Assembly (NCBI RefSeq): GCF_001641615.1
Contig: NZ_LRRU01000014.1
Span: 166,847-230,846 of the forward strand
Length of the DNA stretch: 64,000 nt
Direction: 5' to 3'
Source: Pseudoalteromonas gelatinilytica
GTDB taxonomy: Bacteria > Pseudomonadota > Gammaproteobacteria > Enterobacterales > Alteromonadaceae
Shown: one piece after another, positions 7,456 to 14,482 of the stretch
Position numbering within the stretch: position 1 is the first letter of the stretch
Layout: each line of letters starts with the position of its first letter
The notes under the pieces: generated by a model
Told to the model about the DNA's origin: nothing
The model's database searches: none
What the model saw: only the letters and a program-made list of their open reading frames with translations
Program-made: the position numbers and the translations under genes

Positions 7456-9972
7456 ATGAAATTGAAAAAAACATTCACTCTCTGTTCGTTAATGATGGCA
7501 AGCGTCAGCATGCTAGGTTGTACTGGGCAAGATAAGGTGACCAACGTGAACGCTGAGCAAGAAATTTGGCCAAACATTGAAACGGGTATTGCTGCAAACC
7601 CAGAAATGGAAGCAAAAATTGCAAACATGCTGGCAAATATGACCCTTGAGCAAAAGATTGCGCAAATGATCCAGCCAGAAATTCGCGATATTACCGTTGA
7701 AGATATGCGTAAATATGGCTTTGGTTCTTACCTCAATGGTGGTGGTGCATTCCCAAATAATGATAAACATGCCAGTGCCGCAGATTGGATTGAGCTTGCT
7801 GAGAAAATGTATCAAGCCTCAATTGATGACTCGCTTGATGGCAGCTCAATTCCGACAATGTGGGGTACCGATGCTGTGCATGGTCACAATAATGTTATTG
7901 GTGCGACATTATTTCCACATAACATTGGTTTAGGTGCAACAAACAACCCAGAGTTAATCGAAAAAATTGCAGCTGCTACCGCGCAAGAAGTGATGGTAAC
8001 CGGCATCGACTGGGTGTTCGCACCAACAGTCGCAGTTGTTCGTGACGACCGTTGGGGTCGTACTTATGAAGGCTATTCTGAAGACCCTGAAATTGTGAAA
8101 GCATACTCGGCAGCCATTGTTAAAGGGTTGCAAGGTGCGGTTGATGAAGACTTTTTATCTGATAAGCGCGTGATAAGTACGGTTAAACACTTTTTAGGTG
8201 ATGGCGGTACTGAAGGCGGTGATGACCAAGGTAATAACACGGCATCTGAGCAAGAATTATTTGATATTCATGCGCAAGGTTATGTTGGTGGGTTAGGTGC
8301 GGGTGCTCAGACCGTAATGGCGTCATTCAACAGCTGGAACGGTGAAAAAATTCACGGCAGCAAATACCTACTTACCGATGTACTTAAAGGCAAAATGGGC
8401 TTTGATGGTTTTGTTGTTGGTGACTGGAACGGCCACGGTCAAATTCCGGGTTGTACTAATGGCAACTGTGCGCAAGCAGCAAATGCCGGTCTTGATGTGT
8501 ACATGGTACCGACAGATGCATGGAAACCACTTTACGAAAACCTTATTAAGCAAGTTAAAAGTGGCGAAATTGCACAAAGCCGCATCGATGATGCGGTAAC
8601 GCGTATCTTACGTGTAAAAATGCGCGCAGGTTTGTTTGATAAGCCAAGCCCTGCTAAGCGTCCGCTTTCAGGTAAAACAGAGATCATTGGTAGTGCAGAA
8701 CATCGCGCAGTTGCAAAACAAGCAGTCCGTGAATCACTGGTACTACTTAAAAATAAACAACAGTTGTTACCGCTATCAGCAAATTCAAACGTATTAGTTG
8801 CCGGTCAAGGCGCTGATAACATCGGTATGCAGTCAGGTGGCTGGACAATCACATGGCAGGGTACAGGTAACGAAAATAGTGACTTCCCGGGTGGTTCTTC
8901 AATTTTTGATGGCATCAAAAATACAGTTGAGCAAGCAGGTGGTCAGGTTCAATACAATGTGAATGGCGAATTTGAATCTAAGCCAGATGTCGCGATTGTG
9001 GTGTTTGGTGAGCAACCTTATGCGGAAGGTAATGGTGATTTAGATAACCTTGAATACCAACGCGGTAATAAAACTGACTTAGCCCTGCTTAAAAAGCTAA
9101 AAGATGCCGGCATTCCTGTGGTGTCGCTATTTATTAGTGGCCGCCCAATGTGGGTGAATGCAGAGCTGAATGCCAGTGATGCGTTTGTCGCAACTTGGTT
9201 ACCAGGTAGTGAAGGTGATGCAATCAGCGATGTTATCTTTAAAAAGCAAGATGGTTCTATCAATCATGACTTTAAAGGTAAGTTATCGTTCTCATGGCCA
9301 AATAACCCGGTAGGTAACCAAAACCGTGGTGACAAAGATTACGCGCCACTATTACCTTATGGCTTTGGTTTAACTTACCAAGATAAAAACACCTTGGCGG
9401 ATAACCTTAGCGAAAAATCACAAGTCGCGGCTAAATTAGAAGACTTAGTATTATTTGAACGTGCCGTAAAAGCACCGTGGTCACTGCAACTACAAAGTGG
9501 TTCTGAGCTACAAGCCATGACCAGTAGCCGTGCAGCACTTAACGCTGTTAGCGTAAAAACCTTTGATAAAGACGTACAAGAAGATGCGCGCGCAATCAGC
9601 TTTAATGGTAAAGAAGCGGCTGCGGTTCGTTTAATGGCGGCGTTCCCATCGGATTTACGTTCATACGTTGAAAAAGCGGGTCAACTGCAAATGCAAATTA
9701 AGGTAGATCAAGCTGCTGATGCGCCGCTAATGCTGGGTATGCAATGTGGTGAAAATTGTGATGGCCAATTTGATATTAGCAAACAGGTTAAAGCAGCAAA
9801 TGATTGGCAAACGCTAACCGTAGATTTGAGCTGCTTTGCAGAGCAAGGTGTGCAGCTTGGGCAAGTATTCTCGCCTTGGCAATTAGCCACTGAAGGTGCA
9901 TGGCAAGTATCAATTGCTAAACTATCAGTAACGAGCGCGCACACCGAGGACGCAACAGTCTCATGTCAGTAA
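7456..9972 (+). CDS. GH3 exo-beta-glucanase/glucosidase lipoprotein, ExoP-like
   Basis: An 838-residue GH3 enzyme. I chose the ATG at 7456 because it begins a lipoprotein signal (basic KLKK, hydrophobic stretch, SMLGC with Cys22); a longer in-frame start at 7288 would run through the transporter gene. The residue after Cys is Thr, so outer-membrane sorting is expected. The catalytic (beta/alpha) domain carries the nucleophile Asp323 in FVVGDWNGH; a second alpha/beta domain with the GNGD loop follows, then a C-terminal beta-sandwich of about 200 residues. This layout matches ExoP of Pseudoalteromonas, an exo-1,3/1,4-beta-glucanase (from memory). The 3' end overlaps the GH16 gene by 10 bases, suggesting coupled translation. 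Confidence 0.93.
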   Translation: MKLKKTFTLCSLMMASVSMLGCTGQDKVTNVNAEQEIWPNIETGIAANPEMEAKIANMLANMTLEQKIAQMIQPEIRDITVEDMRKYGFGSYLNGGGAFPNNDKHASAADWIELAEKMYQASIDDSLDGSSIPTMWGTDAVHGHNNVIGATLFPHNIGLGATNNPELIEKIAAATAQEVMVTGIDWVFAPTVAVVRDDRWGRTYEGYSEDPEIVKAYSAAIVKGLQGAVDEDFLSDKRVISTVKHFLGDGGTEGGDDQGNNTASEQELFDIHAQGYVGGLGAGAQTVMASFNSWNGEKIHGSKYLLTDVLKGKMGFDGFVVGDWNGHGQIPGCTNGNCAQAANAGLDVYMVPTDAWKPLYENLIKQVKSGEIAQSRIDDAVTRILRVKMRAGLFDKPSPAKRPLSGKTEIIGSAEHRAVAKQAVRESLVLLKNKQQLLPLSANSNVLVAGQGADNIGMQSGGWTITWQGTGNENSDFPGGSSIFDGIKNTVEQAGGQVQYNVNGEFESKPDVAIVVFGEQPYAEGNGDLDNLEYQRGNKTDLALLKKLKDAGIPVVSLFISGRPMWVNAELNASDAFVATWLPGSEGDAISDVIFKKQDGSINHDFKGKLSFSWPNNPVGNQNRGDKDYAPLLPYGFGLTYQDKNTLADNLSEKSQVAAKLEDLVLFERAVKAPWSLQLQSGSELQAMTSSRAALNAVSVKTFDKDVQEDARAISFNGKEAAAVRLMAAFPSDLRSYVEKAGQLQMQIKVDQAADAPLMLGMQCGENCDGQFDISKQVKAANDWQTLTVDLSCFAEQGVQLGQVFSPWQLATEGAWQVSIAKLSVTSAHTEDATVSCQ

Positions 9973-11000
9973 AATCGTATGCTGTTATTTTGCTAACAGG
10001 TGCGCTTAGTGCCTGTCAGCAAACCCCAGCGCCTGTCAAAGCCAGCCTAGGAGAAGGCTGGCAGTTAGTTTGGCAAGACGAATTTTCGCAAAATGATCTC
10101 GACCTAACTAAGTGGCAACACGAAGTAAATTGTCGAGGTGGCGGTAATGATGAACTGCAATGTTATACCGCGCGTAGCGAAAACAGTTTTGTTAAAGATG
10201 GCCTATTGCATATTGTTGCTCGCCAAGAGCAATACACTGGGCCATTGCATAATAGCGATGAAGTGAGTAGCGATGCTGAGCGAGAAAAACAAGCGACTCA
10301 GCCGTTCACTTCTGCACGTTTACGCACTAAAAACTTAGCTGATTGGCGATACGGCCGGTTTGAAATTCGCGCTAAATTGCCAGCAGGGCAAGGCGCGTGG
10401 CCAGCAATTTGGATGTTACCGACTGATTGGCGTTATGGTCGCTGGGCATCATCAGGCGAAATAGACATCATGGAAGCAGTTAATCTAATGACTCTCACTG
10501 ATGACAAAACAGCGCCAGCTGGCAGCCTTGAAACGCGCGTACACGGCACCTTGCATTACGGTGGTCCTGCACCCAAAAATGTTTACAGCGGTACGCCGTA
10601 CCGTTTCAGCGAAGCTAATAACCCGGCTGATAACTTTCATGTTTATGCCCTTGAATGGCAGCAAGATGAAATTCGTTGGTATGTTGATGATGTTCACTAT
10701 GCGACATTTCGCCACGACCAGTGGTATTCAACATCACAACAACAAGACGGCTCGTTTATAGAAAATACCGGCTTTGCTCCGTTTGATCAGCGTTTTCATT
10801 TACTGCTTAACTTTGCAGTAGGCGGAAACTGGCCAGCAAATGTGAATGATAAAGGCGTTGATTTTGCCGGTTACCCTAAGCAAATGCTGGTGGATTACGT
10901 ACGTGTTTTTCAATGTAGTAAAAATAGTGAAACAGGTATCGGCTGTGCAACAAAGCAGCCATCAGCAGTACAAATAAAGGGTAAGACCAATCCGCAATAG
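9963..11000 (+). CDS. GH16 endo-beta-1,3-glucanase (laminarinase) lipoprotein
   Basis: A 345-residue secreted glycoside hydrolase. A short signal ends in the lipobox LSAC with Cys18 followed by Gln, so it should sit in the outer membrane. The GH16 active-site motif GEIDIMEA gives Glu166 (nucleophile), Asp168 and Glu171 (acid/base). The form E-x-D-x-x-E with a Met bulge is typical of laminarinases rather than of the E-x-D-x-E lichenase/carrageenase types. It would cut long beta-1,3-glucan into oligosaccharides for the TonB receptor and GH3. Its start lies inside the end of the GH3 gene. Its final codons overlap repeat copy B. Confidence 0.93.
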   Translation: MSVKSYAVILLTGALSACQQTPAPVKASLGEGWQLVWQDEFSQNDLDLTKWQHEVNCRGGGNDELQCYTARSENSFVKDGLLHIVARQEQYTGPLHNSDEVSSDAEREKQATQPFTSARLRTKNLADWRYGRFEIRAKLPAGQGAWPAIWMLPTDWRYGRWASSGEIDIMEAVNLMTLTDDKTAPAGSLETRVHGTLHYGGPAPKNVYSGTPYRFSEANNPADNFHVYALEWQQDEIRWYVDDVHYATFRHDQWYSTSQQQDGSFIENTGFAPFDQRFHLLLNFAVGGNWPANVNDKGVDFAGYPKQMLVDYVRVFQCSKNSETGIGCATKQPSAVQIKGKTNPQ

Positions 11001-11026
11001 TACTTAATTAAGCGGATTGCTATAAG
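10987..11026. repeat. Dispersed 40-base palindromic repeat, copy B
   Basis: Second copy of the element at 249-288 (32 of 40 identical). The arms CAATCCGC (10988-10995) and GCGGATTG (11012-11019) pair perfectly around the invariant core TACTTAATTAAGC. It spans the GH16 stop codon, so the element contributes the last residues of the enzyme. Both copies sit at the 3' end of a gene. Confidence 0.55.
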
Positions 11027-11032
11027 TGAATT

Positions 11033-11093
11033 ATGAACCAAGAGCCTGCAGATGCTTCGCCGAACTCGTTGCATCCGCTGGCTTTTGGTTCAT
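11033..11093. repeat. Long imperfect inverted repeat between convergent genes
   Basis: ATGAACCAAGAGCC (11033-11046) is the reverse complement of 11080-11093 with one mismatch. Inside, GATGC and GCATC pair again across a symmetric internal loop. The hairpin fills the gap between the convergent GH16 and cupin genes, stopping 2 bases before the cupin stop codon. There is no clear T-run on either side, so a plain intrinsic terminator is uncertain; a bidirectional transcript-end structure is the simplest reading. Confidence 0.55.
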
Positions 11094-11094
11094 T

Positions 11095-12120
11095 CTATCG
11101 GTTGAGCTTTTGTAGTAATAGCTGTCTTATTCTTCTGGCTGTTAGTTCGTCGATATCCGCTAATATCCCTTGCGCAGGCTCAGCAACGTGGCTTGCTAAA
11201 TCCACATCATCAGCAAACACATAATGATTAAATAGTTGCTGCCATTTCTGTTTATGCTCGTTTGGCAAGTCTTTAATTGCCAGCATACTGTGCAGCATGG
11301 CATCAAATGGGTTTGCTAAATACTCTGGGGCTTGTCGCCACCAATAGTTCACCAACACATTAAACGGACTGGTTGCGCTAACCTGATGCCACCAAAGCGC
11401 TGGAATATAAATAGCATCGCCAGGGCCAAGAGTTGCCGATTGCGTCTTTGCTATAGCCTCTTTAAAGCGTGGAAAGCGGCTGAAATCGGGGTTATTAAAA
11501 TCAACCAAGCTAATCGCTTGCCCAGCGGGTGTAAATTCGAGTGGACCAACGTAAAGGTTATTGACCTGATCAGTTGGCAATAGTGTAAACGTACGCTCAC
11601 CCGCAGCAACACAAGCTAGGTTATCGGCGTTGTCATAGTGAGCCGCAATCTGACTATGATTTCCCACCCAGAGGCTGGTTAGGCAGTTATAATCGGTCAC
11701 TGTTAATGGGTTTTCAACACTAAAGCTCGGAGCGCAATACTCCACAGCAGTAGAGCCCATATACAGTGAATCACTGTCGGTTTGTGTGAGTGTTAGTGCT
11801 AATTTTTGCAGCACAGAAAGTAGGTTATCGGCGTGCTGTGAAAAATTAAGCCCCGAGAAATCAGCGTTATAAAAATAGCGCCCCTGATGAATTGCTTGGC
11901 TGCTAAAACTGCGTACTGGGGCGGTATTAGAAAGCCCTAAAAGATAGTCTAAGGCGTTTTTAGAACCTTGTTTAGCGGCAATGACTTGGGGCCAATTAGC
12001 GCAGAGATCTCTGATGACAAGTGGCTCAGTTAGCTCAGCTAAAAATGCTTTTAGATCAGCAATGCTTGAAGCCTGGCATTCTTTTATTGGCGCAGCCGCA
12101 AACATTACTGCTGAGCCCAT
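11095..12120 (-). CDS. Cupin_8/JmjC-like 2-oxoglutarate/iron-type protein
   Basis: A protein of up to 341 residues with a cupin (JmjC-like) fold. The likely metal triad is His161 and Asp163 (AHYDNADN) with His245 in YIPALWWHQV; the GPGDAIYIP strand is typical of this family. It is the last gene of halogenase - SapC-like - cupin. The upstream ATG at 12120 overlaps the SapC gene by 16 bases; an inner ATG at 12105 shares a base with the SapC stop (TAATG) and could be the true coupled start. Such cupins recur with TonB receptors and halogenase-like proteins in marine polysaccharide loci, but their substrate is unknown. I infer an oxygen-dependent modification role. Confidence 0.85.
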   Translation of the reverse strand: MGSAVMFAAAPIKECQASSIADLKAFLAELTEPLVIRDLCANWPQVIAAKQGSKNALDYLLGLSNTAPVRSFSSQAIHQGRYFYNADFSGLNFSQHADNLLSVLQKLALTLTQTDSDSLYMGSTAVEYCAPSFSVENPLTVTDYNCLTSLWVGNHSQIAAHYDNADNLACVAAGERTFTLLPTDQVNNLYVGPLEFTPAGQAISLVDFNNPDFSRFPRFKEAIAKTQSATLGPGDAIYIPALWWHQVSATSPFNVLVNYWWRQAPEYLANPFDAMLHSMLAIKDLPNEHKQKWQQLFNHYVFADDVDLASHVAEPAQGILADIDELTARRIRQLLLQKLNR

Positions 12121-12830
12121 TTTTTATTGAGCAAATGAGGAATGTGCTCCATTGATGCCAGCACCATATAAACGGCTTGTAGGTCGCCTTGCTGTTGTAA
12201 CTGCTTAAGTTGTTCAGCGGTCAAGCCATTGAGTACCTGTTGGTTAATGGTATAAAAGCCGCTCACTGTGACTTTTTCGCCATTTTTATCTGCATATTCA
12301 ATACTGAAAGCTTCGAGTAAATTAACACTAAGCAAACGCTCAAAAAACTGATTAATTGTTTGGTGTTCTTGATGTAACGCGTTAAGTACTTGAGCAATAT
12401 GATTTAAGTATTCGCTATTTCCACCATGTTCAAGGAAAATGGCTTCGCCATCACGTGTGCTTATGCGTGGGCTGTCTAAATCAATATGTACCACCAGAGA
12501 TTGCTCAGGAATACCATTGTTATACTGGGTTTGTTGGCCAATTAAAAATGGCTGGCGCTGCATACTTAGCGGTAAGTAACTCAGTTGCAATTCGCCTTGC
12601 TCGTTTAGCAGCAAGTTTTCGCCATTTTCGAAACCAAATAAAGCGAGGGCTTCGAATTGACCTGTTTGCGGGTGCTTACGAAATACGATTGGTTGATTTG
12701 CTTGAACTTTAGCAAACTCACTTGGAAATACGGTAGCGCAGCTAATATTGTCGCCCCAGTTAGCACCGCGTGTGGTGATCACTTTTAGGTCTTTATGGCT
12801 GATGTTATCAAGTAAGACATGATTGGCCAT
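12105..12830 (-). CDS. SapC-family protein
   Basis: A 241-residue protein without signal peptide or membrane segment, recognisable as the SapC family by its N-terminal block around NWGDN, the VFPSEFAKVQANQPIVFRK strand and the QRQPFLI region. The name derives from surface-layer-associated proteins of Campylobacter, but in marine Proteobacteria these genes travel with TonB receptors and halogenase-like genes. It starts 20 bases after the halogenase stop and overlaps the cupin gene. Its biochemical activity is not established, so its role in glucan use is an inference from position alone. Confidence 0.83.
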   Translation of the reverse strand: MANHVLLDNISHKDLKVITTRGANWGDNISCATVFPSEFAKVQANQPIVFRKHPQTGQFEALALFGFENGENLLLNEQGELQLSYLPLSMQRQPFLIGQQTQYNNGIPEQSLVVHIDLDSPRISTRDGEAIFLEHGGNSEYLNHIAQVLNALHQEHQTINQFFERLLSVNLLEAFSIEYADKNGEKVTVSGFYTINQQVLNGLTAEQLKQLQQQGDLQAVYMVLASMEHIPHLLNKKWAQQ

Positions 12831-12850
12831 TGGGCCTCCTAATACTGAGA

Positions 12851-14404
12851 TTAAATAGGTTGTATACCAAATTGCTGAATATGATTTAACAGCTCGCGGT
12901 TAGTGGGTAGTTGTTGTAATCCGCGTTTGGCTTGTTGTTGGTTAGCACTAAAATGCTCAATAATAGCCGTTGGCATTGCAAGTACAGGAAATTGTGGCAA
13001 TTGCTTCATTCCATAAAGTACATACTGGTAACTGGCTGCAGAGAAGACCTCTTGAGCGCGGTCAAAGTCGTTTAACCACGGACTTTGATATTGCCAAAGT
13101 GCTAAGTTTTCTTGAAGTTGCAGAGGGACTGAGTTTGCCTCTTTATGGGCTTGCCAATAGGGGCTAGTGCGCTTTGACAACACATAATGCAGCTTTAAAA
13201 ATTCAATGATACGTTGCCAGCGATAATGGCACTGCTCATCAAACCGCTTTGCCAGTGTCGGCATTGCAGCACGATGTGTTGGGAAATTAGCAAGTAAGTT
13301 ATTCAGGCCAAGCTCCACCATGACTAACGCTGAGGCTTCAAGTGGTTCAATAAAGCCTGCAGACATACCAATAGCTAAACAGTTTTTATACCAAAAACGG
13401 CGTCTATAGCCGGGCGTAAAACTGATTTCACGAAATGTCAGTTCATTTTGCGCGGTACCAGGCTGGGTTTTTGCAATGTACTGGCTAAGCGCCTGTTTCG
13501 CATCTTCGCTACTGGCAAAACGACTTGAGTACACCATACCTAGACCACGGCGGCTTTGTAAGCCGATATCCCAAATCCAACCGGCATCTTGCGCAGTGGC
13601 TTTGGTATAAGAAAGGATCTCTTGCTGCGGGTTTAAATAGGGCACCTGTACGGCAACGGCTCGATCGTTAAATAACACATCGTGTTGCTCAATTAGCTCT
13701 ATCCCGTAATGTTGATGTAACAGCTTTGCGTGGGTGCCAGAGCAATCAATAAATAAATCACCTGCAATAGTGCCATGATCGCGGGTTTGCAATGAACTAA
13801 TATAGCCATCTTCATCACTATTGATACATTCAACATGACTGACGATATGCTCAACGTTTAGTTTGGTCGTGCAGTGCTGTTGTAGCAGCATGGCAAACTT
13901 ACCGGCATCTAAATGATAGCCATAGTTTGCTTCACCTTGATAGGCGCTATGCAAGTGGTTTTTCGGTGCTTTATGGTGATCGCATAAGTAGGTTTGGCTT
14001 GCCACCGCGTGGCTGAAACTCACAGCATCTTTGTTGGCAAACCAGTAAGGTGCAATATTTAATTGCTGATACGCCACCGGTAAGCTGAACGGGTGGTAAT
14101 AATGTGCGTCGCCTTCATCGTCGCACCAGCCATCAAAGCGTGAACCTTGTTTAAAAGACGCATCACAACGTTGAATAAATTCACTTTCGCTAATGCCGAT
14201 GGTTTTTAAGGTTTGTCGCATGGTTGGCCAAGTGCCTTCACCAACACCAATGGTGGCAATATCGGGCGACTCAATCAGGGTGATCTGTGCGTTGTGAGTT
14301 AAATGGGGCTGGGCAGCAATTAAACCTGCGGATAACCAACCTGCAGAACCACCACCTAAAATGACGACTTTTTTTACTTCATTCTGTTGCATGTTTAAGG
14401 CCAT
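12851..14404 (-). CDS. Flavin-dependent tryptophan-halogenase-like protein
   Basis: A 517-residue FAD protein of the PrnA-like halogenase family. Visible are the nucleotide-binding GGGSAGW (17-23), GVGEGTWP (53-60), and Lys85 in SFKQGSRFDGW, the position of the catalytic lysine of flavin halogenases. The halogenase signature WxWxIP reads WIWDIG at 276-281, so its Pro is replaced by Gly. It follows the TonB receptor, separated by a terminator-like hairpin at 14441-14470, and precedes the SapC-like and cupin genes. A real halogenation substrate in carbohydrate loci is unknown; it could also be a flavin monooxygenase acting on an aromatic or a surface polymer. Confidence 0.88.
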   Translation of the reverse strand: MALNMQQNEVKKVVILGGGSAGWLSAGLIAAQPHLTHNAQITLIESPDIATIGVGEGTWPTMRQTLKTIGISESEFIQRCDASFKQGSRFDGWCDDEGDAHYYHPFSLPVAYQQLNIAPYWFANKDAVSFSHAVASQTYLCDHHKAPKNHLHSAYQGEANYGYHLDAGKFAMLLQQHCTTKLNVEHIVSHVECINSDEDGYISSLQTRDHGTIAGDLFIDCSGTHAKLLHQHYGIELIEQHDVLFNDRAVAVQVPYLNPQQEILSYTKATAQDAGWIWDIGLQSRRGLGMVYSSRFASSEDAKQALSQYIAKTQPGTAQNELTFREISFTPGYRRRFWYKNCLAIGMSAGFIEPLEASALVMVELGLNNLLANFPTHRAAMPTLAKRFDEQCHYRWQRIIEFLKLHYVLSKRTSPYWQAHKEANSVPLQLQENLALWQYQSPWLNDFDRAQEVFSAASYQYVLYGMKQLPQFPVLAMPTAIIEHFSANQQQAKRGLQQLPTNRELLNHIQQFGIQPI

Positions 14405-14440
14405 CTCAAATGCTATGTAGACAAACTAGCATAAATACGA

Positions 14441-14470
14441 AAAAAAAAGCCGCTGTTGAGCGGCTTTTTT
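14441..14470 (-). terminator. Intrinsic terminator/attenuator between TonB receptor and halogenase
   Basis: AAGCCGCT and AGCGGCTT pair around a GTTG loop, with A and T runs on both sides. Read leftwards it lies 12 bases after the receptor stop and 36 bases before the halogenase start. It likely lowers expression of halogenase - SapC - cupin relative to the receptor rather than ending the operon entirely. Confidence 0.8.
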
Positions 14471-14482
14471 GACAACAAAATG

